Part shown: piece after piece, positions 12,239 through 22,270 of the stretch
Position numbering within the stretch: the stretch's first letter is position 1
Layout: each line of letters starts with the position of its first letter
Assembly: GCA_018292915.2 (NCBI GenBank)
Contig: JACVVK020000447.1
Span: 23,501 to 87,500, forward strand
Length of the DNA stretch: 64,000 nt
Direction of reading: 5' to 3'
Source: Batillaria attramentaria
Lineage: Eukaryota; Mollusca; Gastropoda; Batillariidae
Notes under the pieces: generated by a model
Databases searched by the model: none
What the model was told of the DNA's origin: nothing
The model's input: only the letters and a program-made list of their open reading frames with translations
Made by a program: the position numbers and the translations under genes

Positions 12239-12568
12239 ATGGCCACGGGTGGGGAACACGAAGAGCGAGTGTTGCCGTTGTTTATTGTAGACAACCAATT
12301 ACCGGCATTTTACCAAAAACAGTTTACAACTGCTGAGATTTGTGCCGCTCTAGAAAGAAAGGGCGGGTACAACTCTATGGAGGGTGCGCAGAAAATTGGC
12401 GGTCTGTGGAGGCTATATGCTAGAGACAACAGGGTCAGACAGAAACTTTTGATTGAGGGGTTCGTGTTGAGAGGTGTGACAATAACAGTCAAGGAAAAGA
12501 ATCCTTTTCTGGTCTCGTCTGTGGACGGAGAAAGTCGGGAAGTTCCCGCAACGAAGCTGATTATCAGT
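12239..12568 (+). CDS. Retroelement ORF1/gag-like N-terminal fragment
   Basis: A frame beginning MATGGEHEERV runs about 110 codons with coding-like composition to ATKLIIS. It then enters a T-rich, low-complexity stretch and a stop. The string GLWRLYARDNRVRQKLL, then EGFVLRGVTITVKEKNPF and ATKLII, resembles the N-terminal region of ORF1/gag-like proteins of invertebrate non-LTR retroelements and related host CCHC proteins. That resemblance is from memory of the family and was not searched. The frame ends beside GTAGGT (from about 12,569), which could be a splice donor, so a genuine first exon is possible. No downstream exon or reverse transcriptase was found nearby. Confidence 0.4.
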
Positions 12569-12693
12569 AGGTTTTTTTGTTTTTTTTTAACATTTATTTT
12601 TTTGGCCTGATGCGATCCTCATGCAACTGAGGTTAAAAAAAAACAAAAACAAAAAAAAAACTTGTCACTGTTTTGATCTCAAGTTATTTATTT

Positions 12694-12694
<1 letters not shown>

Positions 12695-12769
<75 letters not shown>
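12695..12769. repeat. (CA)n(GA)n microsatellite
   Basis: About 56 nt of (CA)n are followed by about 18 nt of (GA)n. It lies between A-rich tracts and has no coding content. Confidence 0.95.
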
Positions 12770-13044
12770 TGTGTTTTGTCTGTGTTACTAGTCTCAGGAA
12801 TCAATAAGCTCGACCCGTGTCTCTCTCAGACCCGTGTCTCTCTCAGACCGTTGTCTTTATAAAAATTTGCATATGCATATACATTTGCCCATAGAAAGGC
12901 AGTATACACGTCTACAAACTTCCGCAAAATTATCAATTCGATGTTTCAGTTGCAAAAGGAAGCAAAGATATTCTCTTAAAAAAAAAAAAAAAAAAAACCT
13001 TTTTACAAACATTCCAAGTGATTTTACAAATTATCCTGGAAAAA

Positions 13045-13187
13045 AAAAAAAAAAAAACTCGCTTAAGCCGAACTGCAGGGTAATATCTCGGAAAAGGTTT
13101 GGCTTATCCGAACTCGGATATGCGAAACTCGGATATGCGAAACGATTTTTCATTCCCCTGGCGAGTTCGGCTTATGCGTGTTTGACT
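13045..13187. mobile_element. Pogo/Tigger-like MITE, right end defined
   Basis: The right end, read on the minus strand, is TA-CAGTCAAACACGCATAAG followed by CCGAACTCG. It starts with CAGT next to TA, as expected for pogo/Tigger-type elements that duplicate TA. Inside are repeated GGCTTATCCGAACTCGG and two CTCGGATATGCGAAAC copies, and CGCTTAAGCCGAACTG at the left. The left boundary is obscured by poly-A tracts (12,980-13,056). Related to the fragment near 11.0 kb. No transposase was found. Confidence 0.5.
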
Positions 13188-13750
13188 GTATATGGTTCAG
13201 ACACTGACTGAGTGCCACAATCATGACTAGGGACGCTCACCGCATTGCGTGCGCCTGTTCGATTACGCTGAGTGGGATACGTCCAGGCAGTTGCCGTGTC
13301 ATGTTTAGCGGAAATACACTGATGGTTGTAATAGAAAACGCGCTTTACTCTTCCCTCCGCCAGTATGTTCCAGTTAGCGTAACACAACGAAGGCTGCGAA
13401 CACAAACGCACTTGTGTACAGTCCCCGGTAGAAACGGACAGTCAGTGATCAGATAGAGAGCATGCATTTCATCCGGCGTAATTTTCCTCAACTGCTTTTC
13501 CTCTTAGTATGTACCCGTAACTATACTCATTACTGTCTTCACTGTTTGAAAATTAATACAGTAGTGCGCCTCTACCTCAGTCTGACCATGCGTTTTTAGA
13601 CATCAGGGATCAAGGTTCAAACGGTGTTGGCAGAGATATCGGAGTATAAGTAGTGTGTACCGTCCTTCTCTCACACTATTCTTTATTGGTGGTGGTGGTG
13701 GTGGTGGGGGGGGGTACAGTAATGATTACTCCTGTCACCAGGGTCGAGGG
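13188..13750. other. Intergenic, no feature recognised
   Basis: Mixed-composition DNA with only short open frames and no recognisable protein or RNA motif. It ends in a G-rich GTGGTGGTGG tract and a (CT)n run. A signal-peptide exon for the receptor that follows would be expected in this general region, but I could not identify one. Confidence 0.4.
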
Positions 13751-13759
13751 AAGAACGAG

Positions 13760-13762
<3 letters not shown>

Positions 13763-13823
<61 letters not shown>

Positions 13824-13920
13824 GACAAGGCAAACACATGCTGTACGGCACTAAGATAATATTCACTGACCTAACATTACAAGTCGTAAAACCGCTGCCA
13901 CTCCCCCACCACGCCCCACG

Positions 13921-13972
<52 letters not shown>

Positions 13973-14075
13973 GTCAAGACAAAGACATGCTGTACCGGCA
14001 CTAAGATAATATTCACTGACCTAACATTACAAGTCGTCAAACCGCTGCCACTCTCCCACCACTCCCCACGCTCAC
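13763..14075. repeat. CA microsatellites inside a ~150-bp tandem duplication
   Basis: The unit is (CA)n, then ATGGACAAGG or ATGGTCAAGA, then CACTAAGATAATATTCACTG, then CTAACATTACAAGTCGT and CCGCTGCCACTC. It occurs twice, at about 13,836 and 13,985, roughly 149 bp apart and with few differences, which points to a recent local duplication. It lies just upstream of the large receptor frame. Confidence 0.9.
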
Positions 14076-14130
14076 ACACACGCCAGATTAAATAAATGAA
14101 GATAAAATAGAACCCTAGACTATCTCACGT

Positions 14131-17100
14131 ATGGATAATATGCCATCTTTCCATGAGCCTGCGGAATGTGTATCTCTTTTGGCAGCGATTTCCGACAAGT
14201 GTCCTACAAACCTACAGATCTCAGAGATCAAGACTGGGTGGGTGGAGTGGAAAGGAACTGAACTCTACATCTACTGCAGGTGGTGGATCCAGCAAGCCCC
14301 GACACTCAGCGTTGTTGTCCAGTTTGATAACGACCTGCAGCTCGGCGACCACCCAAACACGGACGACATAATTCGTGTGCATCATGACGCCCTGAGCAGA
14401 ACGTACTTCGGTGGCGGTCCGGTAGAACCTGTCGTGATCACAGGAAAGTTTGTGTGGTTTGAACTTGTTTCCTACGGAAGAGTCTCATCCATGGAGAGTA
14501 GTGTTGATGTCACAGATTGGAGGGCGTCAAGATTTAACATGTCTTACACCACTTACCCCAAACATACCCTGCCCCCGGAGTTGGAGGTGGGGGTCTACAA
14601 CTGTTCCCCACCCTACATCGTGCCGCAGGAGCTCCAGTGTGACGGGATAGCGCAGTGTCTGGATGGAGAAGACGAGCTGTACTACAACTGTAGCTACACA
14701 CATCTTGGCTGTGACGAGGGATGGATCGCCGGGGAATCTTTCTGTCTCAAGTTCATCATTCCCACAACACCCGTCTCGCCGGACCAAGCGAAAATCAAGT
14801 GCCGGGAATCACACAACGCTGACTTGGGTTCTCTCCCGCACCCTGGTGTACGGCGACTGGCAGCGCGCCTAATGCTGAGTGCCAATCACAGTGAAGTGAT
14901 CGTGGGGCTTGAGAGGGCGCAGGCCGGTCATCTCTACCGCTTTCTGTGGCGCTGGACACAAGCAGGGACAGAGTTTGATGGACCACAACCACACCAGGCA
15001 GACAAAGTCCTGAACTGCGCCACTCTTACAGACGAAAACCTGTTCAAATCAGTCGACTGTCAACAGGCAGTCAACGGTGGATACGTATGTGCGACGTTGA
15101 ACCATCAGCGCTCACAAGTCAGAGAACGAAGCAATGTGGGGATGGATCCACCTTCCAACATTAACTTTGGAATTCCAGTGAAAAAATGTGAACTGCAGCA
15201 TGTCGTACAAACTTTCCATCCCTGCACGCCGCACACAGAGAAAGACACATTGTCATCTCAGCAGCTTCCGTTGTTGTCTTGTAAGAACGGGCGACGTATT
15301 CACTACACGATGACGTGCGACGGATATGACGACTGTGGTGACATGACTGACGAAACGGACTGTAAAGACACGGGCTCAGGATCTAGTCCTCTAATGACGT
15401 CATCGTTCGAGTGCACCACCCAGCCAGAACTGGTGGACAAGTCGTACCGATGTAACGGAATACCAGACTGTCATGACGGAAGTGATGAAGAGAACTGTGA
15501 CACATGTAGCAAGGGCACAGTACTCTGTAAAGGTGTCGGCTGTATGCCATGTGGAACCACAGTATGCTCTCCTGACCAAAAGAAAACACACGCATTAGAG
15601 AACAAAACCACTGAACAGGTGTCTTCAAAGATTAAACTTACAGATCTAGATGGATTTGGCCTTATCACACAGAAAATGACGGATTCAATAGATGCCTGTC
15701 CTGAGTCTTACTTTCTGTGTGGAAGAGCGGCCACCAAGTATTGTATTCCCACTTTCCTTGTTGGCAATGGCCAGCGTGACTGTCCTGAAGTTGTTGGATT
15801 CAATTCTTCTGATGACGAACCTCCACAACTAACCTGCCCGGGCCATTACCGCTGTTATCAGTATAACTTCTGTGTTCACCCTGGACGTGTCTGTGACGGC
15901 GTGTACCATTGCCCGCTGAAGGACGACGAGCGATACTGTGATCTCCCTTGCCCCCAGCATTGCGTGTGTGAAGGTCGAGCGTACAGTTGTACCAGAATGT
16001 TTGACCCCGCTGACCACCTGCTCGTTCGTTACTTGGACCTGAGTGGATCCTCCCAGCCTCCACTGGATAATATTCACTACATGGGCTACCTTCACTTTCT
16101 CAACGTCTCATCGTGCGGCCTGAACAGCGTCCCTCGTCAGAAGCTGGTACATCTCAAAGTGTTGGATCTGAGTTTTAACAACGTGAGCAGTCTAAATTTA
16201 GGCTGGAGAAACGTATACTTGCTCAAGGTAGAAATTCTGAGAGCAGCATCCTGCGGCCTCACTGCTATAACTCTTCAGGGCTTGAATGATCTCATTGAGT
16301 TGGATCTCAGCCAGAATGAAATTACATCCTTGCCCGTAGAACAAAGCCACGTTCCTTCACTTGAACGCTTGAACGTGTCCTCGTGCAGACTGAGTGATGT
16401 GTCACTTGTGGGTTTGGATAAGCTGAAAGTGTTGGATCTCAGTAAGAACATCCTGCAGAGTGTGACTCTAGACCAAGACAACGTGGCGTCATTGGAGTCC
16501 CTCAACTTGTCATCGTGCGGCCTGACCAGGGTTACTGTTGAGGGTCTGGTTCACCTCTGGGAGCTGGATTTGAGTAACAACCACCTGACAGCTGTAAGTG
16601 ACGTGACCTTTACACGGCTACATAATGTCACACACTTGGACCTGTCAAACAACCCACTGCTGACTCACCTTGATGTGGAGTTCCAGAGTTTCCTGAAGAA
16701 GTCAGGGCTGAACAGTTTGTTGTCTCTCTTTCTCAGCAACACAGGAATCAAGGGCATAGAGGCAGATCCCTTTGCTGACATGAGAAAATACCCCCTCCCG
16801 TCTGACACACGCTTAGACATAACACGGAATGAGGTCACTGAGCTTGGCAGGAACGTGTTTGTGAACTGGACAAACATTGGCGTCTTTGAAACCAGCGATA
16901 TTAATATCTGCTGCGCGTACTACAGGGGAGTCAAAGAACATGACACTGACTGCAGAACAGAGACAGAAATTGTCTTTCCCGAGCAGTGCAACACCAATGC
17001 ACCAGATGCTAACCCAGAGAGCATGATTACAGACGGCCTTCCTGAACAGTCCCCAGGTTGTGGCGTAGGATGGCTGTTGTACGAGTCTTTCTGCTTCAGG

Positions 17101-20100
17101 TTTGTGTTTCCTATTGACAAAGTTTCAGTCATCACGGCAGGCAATGACTGTCAGAGAAAATTTGACGCTGATTTAGCAGCCTTGCCCACACAAGCCTCCA
17201 AAGAACTTGCTAAACGTTTCCTAAACCTGTCGGAACACAAACAACTCATCGTGGGTCTTGAGAAGTCCCACGTGGTCTCTGACAGTCTTCGTCATCAGTA
17301 CCGGTTTCTGTGGCGGTGGAAGAAGGGAGGGACAGCGTTTGACGGACCAGAATTCACCACAAATCTGAACTGCGCAACATTTCGCCCAAGCGACTTGGAC
17401 AATGGTCTGGAAATGATAGACTGTCGGGGAGAGGCAAAGTACGCGTATGTGTGTTCAAAGACAAACTCTGAACAAGTGCGTTCTGCAGGTCACATCGTCT
17501 TGACATTGCCACCGCCGTCTTCGCGGCCCAAGATGGACTTCCCGACGACGCGTTGTGCAGACGACACCTTTGTCCACATATGTCATAGCTGCCACGTCAC
17601 TGGAGGCCGGGCAAGATCCACAGTGAAAAGCTCTTCGTTTCTCTTCTGTAGAAACGGACAACGTGTTCACTACACACTCACGTGTGACGGGTTTGACGAC
17701 TGTGGAGACAGTAGTGACGAGGAGCAATGCCAGGCTGTGCGCTCTGAACATCTCCGGGCGTCATCGTTCCAATGTACACGTCAAACAGGACTCGTAGAGA
17801 GGTCGGACCTCTGTGACGGTGTTCCGGACTGTCGTGACGGAAGTGACGAAGAGAACTGTAACGAATGTAGTCAGGGACTGGTGTTGTGTGAAGGATCTGG
17901 CTGCCTGCCTGACCACGTCTGTAACCAGTTGTCTGGTCATGATACCCACAACAGCCGCCTGCGTCGCTCACAATCGTCTGTTTCTCGCCATGCTGAGCTG
18001 CAAAAAAAACAAACGCTACAACGGGTTGACTTTGATAGTTACGGTTATCCGAGTCTTAGCATCGTTCAGATGTGTCCAGAAACGCACTATGAATGCAAAG
18101 AAGGCTACTGCATTCCCACTTACCTGATTAACAATGGACAACCTGACTGTCGTCTTGGAATAACAGAGGATGAAACAGCTGGAGACGTTCAATGTCCCGG
18201 CCATTACCGCTGCTATAAGCATCAGATTTGTCTTCACCCACAGTATGTCTGTGACGGCGTCTATCACTGTCCCCTGAAGGATGACGAGAGATACTGCAAC
18301 CTGTCTTGCCCTGTAAACTGCACTTGTGAAGGATTTGCTTACTCGTGTTCAGAGATGTTTGATCCTGCTGACCACCTTCACGTGCGGTATCTGGACCTGA
18401 GTGGATCCTTCCAGCCTCCACTGGAGACGCTGCACTACATGGGCTTCCTTCACTTCCTTAACTTGTCATCGTGCAGTCTGAGCAGCGTGTCTCTTGACAG
18501 TCTCGTTCTCCTCAGAATGTTGGATCTGAGTTTCAACAACTTCACATCTCTGATTAGTTTAGGGTTAGGTGACAAGCCTTTGCTGACACACTTGAACATC
18601 TCCAGCAATCCTCTGCTAGGACAACTCGCCAAGGAGTTTCCTGACTTTCTGATGAAATCCAAACTAACTTTCTTACAGCGCCTAGAGTTAAGCAAAACTG
18701 GGATTGAATACATTGAGGACAACGTCTTCATGAACATGTCATCCATTCTGCATTTGAACATCAGAGAGAACGAGATCCCATCAGTCAGCAGAGATATGTT
18801 TTCTGGCCTTTCGGAACTGAAAATACTGGAGACTGACGACCCAAGACTTTGCTGTCCGTACTTCTTTCTTTACGGCGACGAGACCATGGACTGCAGAACG
18901 CCGATTGACGAGCTATCCTCCTGCAATGACTTGCTGCGATCCGACTTCTTCCGAGGTTTCTTGTGGACACTGTCTGCTATGGCCATCTCTGGCAACATTG
19001 GGGTGTTGATCTACAGGGTGTTCCTGGAGACACAGGGGTCCTCTTCTGGGTTCCGTGTGCTGGTGGCCAACCTGTGTGTGGCTGACTTTCTGATGGGCGT
19101 TTATCTGGTCATCATCGGCGCGGCAGACGCTCACTACAGCGGGCAGTACATCTGGAAACGAGAGTCATGGACCCGGAGTAACTTGTGCCAGACAGCGGGC
19201 TTTCTGGCGCTGTTGTCCAGTGAACTGTCGGGTTTCGTCATCTGTCTCATCACACTGGACCGCCTCCTTGTGCTGCAGTTTCCCCTCCATCGCCATCTAC
19301 ACCTTTCAACACGATCCTCTACGATAATATGTGGCGCCGCCTGGTTTGTTGGTATAATCCTGGCCGCTGTTCCTCTGATGCCTGCTGAGTGGACATTTTA
19401 CGGCCAGACCGGCATCTGTCTGCCACTGCCAATCACACGCAAGCCCTTTCTAGGCCAGCACTACGCGTTTGGGGTGTTCGTCATACTGAACTTCCTCCTG
19501 TTTGTGCTGATCGGCGTCGGACAGCTCTTCATCTACCACGCTGTCCGTACCACCCGGATGGCGTCTAGATCCAATCGCCGAAAACAGGACATGGCTATCG
19601 CGCGCCGTCTGTTTCTGATCGTCTTCACCGACTTTTCCTGCTGGTTTCCTATCGGCCTGATGGGGCTGCTGGCCTTTCACGATACTCCCATCCCTGGCGA
19701 GGTCAACGTGTGGGCAGCCATATTTATCCTGCCTGTCAACTCAGCCCTCAACCCATTCCTGTACACACTGAGCATGCTGGTGGAGAGGTGGTTGAAGCAG
19801 CGAGAGGAAATACGCGTGGAGAGGACGCTGGCCAGGCTTCACGCTGACATGATGACGTGGTCCGACACCAAGGTGCGGGAGCTGCTTACTCAGTGTCATC
19901 AGGCATTGAGACGACTGAGAGCCAGCGTGCGTCAGGGGAGGAACACGCCAGCAGATGTAACAAGACAAGAAGAGAGGGTTACAGCAGCTGTCGAATCTCG
20001 TCTGCAGATTGAGGACACCAGTGCCAGCCACCCTGTTCCTGACACACACGCTGCTGACAGACGTCCTGAGACGACTGGGGGAGACAAAAAGCTGACCAAG

Positions 20101-20223
20101 GACACGATCCTCTCATTGCTTCAAAGTAGAGTACTTGGTGCTGACAGCTTGTTGGATATCTCAAAAGACATACATGACATACTGGCCGAGACGACTAGGG
20201 GAGACAAAAAGCACGCCGAGTGA
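14131..20223 (+). CDS. GRL101-like LDLa/CTLD/LRR G protein-coupled receptor with duplicated ectodomain
   Basis: A 2,030-codon frame without introns. Approximate order by residue: CUB-like (24-135); LDLa (156-187); C-type-lectin-like (192-325); LDLa at 380-411, 425-457, 527-560 and 571-604; Cys-rich LRR cap (605-625); LRRs (630-930) ending in a CC...DC hinge. Then comes a second set: lectin-like (976-1113), four LDLa (1170-1390), cap, and a shorter LRR run to about 1600. A seven-helix domain follows (1604-1887) with LDR after TM3, tryptophan W1738 in TM4 and NPFLY in TM7. The C-tail is about 140 residues. LDLa motifs such as CDGYDDCGDMTDETDC keep the calcium-binding acidic residues. By family it is a plasma-membrane receptor; the ligand is unknown. 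No signal peptide follows the first ATG, and a stop lies in frame just upstream at 14,116. A spliced upstream exon is therefore likely, with acceptor candidates CCTAG at 14,118 or, with a better pyrimidine tract, TCTCTTTTGGCAG at 14,185. Confidence 0.9.
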   Translation: MDNMPSFHEPAECVSLLAAISDKCPTNLQISEIKTGWVEWKGTELYIYCRWWIQQAPTLSVVVQFDNDLQLGDHPNTDDIIRVHHDALSRTYFGGGPVEPVVITGKFVWFELVSYGRVSSMESSVDVTDWRASRFNMSYTTYPKHTLPPELEVGVYNCSPPYIVPQELQCDGIAQCLDGEDELYYNCSYTHLGCDEGWIAGESFCLKFIIPTTPVSPDQAKIKCRESHNADLGSLPHPGVRRLAARLMLSANHSEVIVGLERAQAGHLYRFLWRWTQAGTEFDGPQPHQADKVLNCATLTDENLFKSVDCQQAVNGGYVCATLNHQRSQVRERSNVGMDPPSNINFGIPVKKCELQHVVQTFHPCTPHTEKDTLSSQQLPLLSCKNGRRIHYTMTCDGYDDCGDMTDETDCKDTGSGSSPLMTSSFECTTQPELVDKSYRCNGIPDCHDGSDEENCDTCSKGTVLCKGVGCMPCGTTVCSPDQKKTHALENKTTEQVSSKIKLTDLDGFGLITQKMTDSIDACPESYFLCGRAATKYCIPTFLVGNGQRDCPEVVGFNSSDDEPPQLTCPGHYRCYQYNFCVHPGRVCDGVYHCPLKDDERYCDLPCPQHCVCEGRAYSCTRMFDPADHLLVRYLDLSGSSQPPLDNIHYMGYLHFLNVSSCGLNSVPRQKLVHLKVLDLSFNNVSSLNLGWRNVYLLKVEILRAASCGLTAITLQGLNDLIELDLSQNEITSLPVEQSHVPSLERLNVSSCRLSDVSLVGLDKLKVLDLSKNILQSVTLDQDNVASLESLNLSSCGLTRVTVEGLVHLWELDLSNNHLTAVSDVTFTRLHNVTHLDLSNNPLLTHLDVEFQSFLKKSGLNSLLSLFLSNTGIKGIEADPFADMRKYPLPSDTRLDITRNEVTELGRNVFVNWTNIGVFETSDINICCAYYRGVKEHDTDCRTETEIVFPEQCNTNAPDANPESMITDGLPEQSPGCGVGWLLYESFCFRFVFPIDKVSVITAGNDCQRKFDADLAALPTQASKELAKRFLNLSEHKQLIVGLEKSHVVSDSLRHQYRFLWRWKKGGTAFDGPEFTTNLNCATFRPSDLDNGLEMIDCRGEAKYAYVCSKTNSEQVRSAGHIVLTLPPPSSRPKMDFPTTRCADDTFVHICHSCHVTGGRARSTVKSSSFLFCRNGQRVHYTLTCDGFDDCGDSSDEEQCQAVRSEHLRASSFQCTRQTGLVERSDLCDGVPDCRDGSDEENCNECSQGLVLCEGSGCLPDHVCNQLSGHDTHNSRLRRSQSSVSRHAELQKKQTLQRVDFDSYGYPSLSIVQMCPETHYECKEGYCIPTYLINNGQPDCRLGITEDETAGDVQCPGHYRCYKHQICLHPQYVCDGVYHCPLKDDERYCNLSCPVNCTCEGFAYSCSEMFDPADHLHVRYLDLSGSFQPPLETLHYMGFLHFLNLSSCSLSSVSLDSLVLLRMLDLSFNNFTSLISLGLGDKPLLTHLNISSNPLLGQLAKEFPDFLMKSKLTFLQRLELSKTGIEYIEDNVFMNMSSILHLNIRENEIPSVSRDMFSGLSELKILETDDPRLCCPYFFLYGDETMDCRTPIDELSSCNDLLRSDFFRGFLWTLSAMAISGNIGVLIYRVFLETQGSSSGFRVLVANLCVADFLMGVYLVIIGAADAHYSGQYIWKRESWTRSNLCQTAGFLALLSSELSGFVICLITLDRLLVLQFPLHRHLHLSTRSSTIICGAAWFVGIILAAVPLMPAEWTFYGQTGICLPLPITRKPFLGQHYAFGVFVILNFLLFVLIGVGQLFIYHAVRTTRMASRSNRRKQDMAIARRLFLIVFTDFSCWFPIGLMGLLAFHDTPIPGEVNVWAAIFILPVNSALNPFLYTLSMLVERWLKQREEIRVERTLARLHADMMTWSDTKVRELLTQCHQALRRLRASVRQGRNTPADVTRQEERVTAAVESRLQIEDTSASHPVPDTHAADRRPETTGGDKKLTKDTILSLLQSRVLGADSLLDISKDIHDILAETTRGDKKHAE

Positions 20224-20340
20224 AAGGTCAGATCATTGCTTCCAAGTGGAACACCCGACGCTGAAACTGTCCTGACCATCTCAAGAGACGCCGAGTATAC
20301 GATAGCTGATCCCCTCGTCCTCTTTCTGAGACAAGTGCTC
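20062..20340 (+). repeat. ~120-bp repeat spanning the receptor C-tail and 3' UTR
   Basis: Copy 1 (from about 20,067) and copy 2 (from about 20,187) both open with GAGACGACTRGGGGAGACAA. Both continue through CTCATTGCTTC / ATCATTGCTTC and CATCTCAAGAGAC-type sequence. The stop codon (20,221-20,223) lies early in copy 2, so most of that copy is now 3' UTR. This suggests the coding tail was once longer or grew by duplication. Confidence 0.7.
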
Positions 20341-21990
20341 CTGATACTGACAAAACCGAACAGTGGCAATTAGGATTCACTCTGTGACAAAAGGTGATAT
20401 ATCTGCTCGCTGCTTCTAGGTAAAACGGAGAAGACTGACCCGCTAAAGAGAAACTTTGGAGTTAGAGATGTAAACATTTCGTGTTGCTCTTTAGTTCGGA
20501 AAAGTAATTTGTGATTGATGAACAATGTACCCTCTCGACAAAATCCAGTGACATAAAGATAATGGCGGTGAAACAGAGACAAACATTTGGCATGATGTGG
20601 TTTTGCAACAGTGGACTGTAGAGATCTAGGTTACTGTGACCTGGGAACATGCTTAGTTGAAATCCCACGTGTATCCGGATGATTGTGAAATGTTGGTATC
20701 AGTACAGACAGATTCATGATAAGCATGACCCGCCATCCCAAGTAAATCATGGACCACGTGAGGTGACTCGGCAACATGTGCTAACATTAACTATCGCCAC
20801 TTTGAACAGGACAAAGTCAAATATTGACACGAGCTTCTGAAAACGACAACGACCAAATTTACATGACAAAGACTGACACGAGCTTCTGAACACGACAACG
20901 ACCACATTTACATGACAAAGACTGACACTTAATCTTGAAACTGGACAACTTACTGAGAGATACAGGACGTTCTGTGAGTCAAGCCCCTTATTCAATTTGT
21001 AATCAACATATTTATCTTGATATGATGTAGATACCGGCAGAAGTTGGGTTATCGTTGACATCAAAGGCAAAAACACGCTTTGTCACCATTTTTGTTTAGC
21101 TTTTGTGGATTTTAAACCACAACCTCTGCAGCGAGTAGAGCATTGATTCTGATCAACTATTTGTCAAAAGAAAACACAATGTTTTCTTTTCCTAATTACT
21201 TCATTTTCTATATAGTGTACATCCCATGGAACGACCACGATCCTGAAATGTGACGCGTGTGTTAAAGCGCCAGCTGGTGTTTGTCCCCTGTGTTTGACGC
21301 ACGCTCGCAAAATTACTGTTTTAGCCTGTGTCTTTTACGGGCTGTCCAACATCCCCAACATCAACCCAAATTCGCTACCAAAATGAAGAGGAAAAACCTG
21401 TGGCTTTATTCTACATTTCATCGGGCTGCTGAGTGTCCGACACAAACTGACGGAGAAATCGGAATAGGGAAGTTTGCAGTTTGTCACAACCGTACTTGTG
21501 TGATGGGACCCTACAAAAGGGAGATAAAGCAGCCCAGCCACTTTTGAGAAAATTGAAAAAAAATACAACTGGTGGGGGTCAGATTTGGGATTTGTAGTTT
21601 GGGATTTTTTCTTTTGTTTTGTTTTGTTTGGGTCATTTCAGATTCTAATACAACTAAGAGAACTCCTGTGAAAGTTTCAAGGCTAATCGATAAACACGGC
21701 AAGCGAGCATATAAAACAACCAGCCTGTACCAGCGTGATTCCCATGCTACACTTTTCAACCCATGTTCTCGAAATGGCCACTTTTCCACAACATTTTTTT
21801 AAAACAAGGAGGAACGGCCCCGTCCTACAAAGTTGTTTCTCCAAACTTCATATTATTTTGTCTGTTTTGTTGTTATTGTTGCCGGTTCTCCCCTCTCCAA
21901 GTTCTAGATCCTCTACGACCTCGACCGGTTAGCCACGTGACTGGGGGTGGGGGAAGAAGAGGGAGAGAGAGAGAGAGAGGCAGAGATAGA
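20224..21990. other. 3' UTR and intergenic region
   Basis: No convincing coding region. A 48-bp unit with ACACGAGCTTCTGAAMACGA, CAACGACCA and TTACATGACAAAGACTGAC is present twice in tandem at about 20,828-20,927. A canonical AATAAA was not seen close to the receptor stop codon, so the 3' end of the transcript is undefined. GA-rich simple repeats lie at about 21,962-21,980. Confidence 0.5.
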
Positions 21991-22169
21991 GGGTGGGTGG
22001 ATGGGTGTTTAGGAGTTTAACGTCCTTTTCCACCACAAAAGGGTGATATCAAGGACGGGGCAACGAGAAAAAGGCCAGCACAAATATTTGGCCCCAGCGG
22101 CCGGGATTCGAACTCTCGGCCCAAGCATTGAAAGTCCAACGCTCTACCATTCGGCCACCCTGGCTGCCC
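21991..22169 (-). mobile_element. tRNA-derived SINE (family S1), nearly full length
   Basis: On the minus strand it begins GGCAGCCAGGGTGGCCGAAT, the tRNA-like A box (TGGCCGAATGGTAGAGCG). The B box follows (GAGTTCGAATCCCGG), then the family body GGCCAAATATTTGTGCTGGC ... GATATCACCC ... AAAGGACGTTAAACTCC, and a CACCCATCCACCC tail. It is flanked by GA repeats, which hide any target duplication. Confidence 0.88.
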
Positions 22170-22235
22170 ACAGAGAGAGAGAGAGAGGTCAGTTCCGTGA
22201 ACTAAACATTTGCCGTCAGCCTCAGGCAGGTCGTC

Positions 22236-22270
<35 letters not shown>

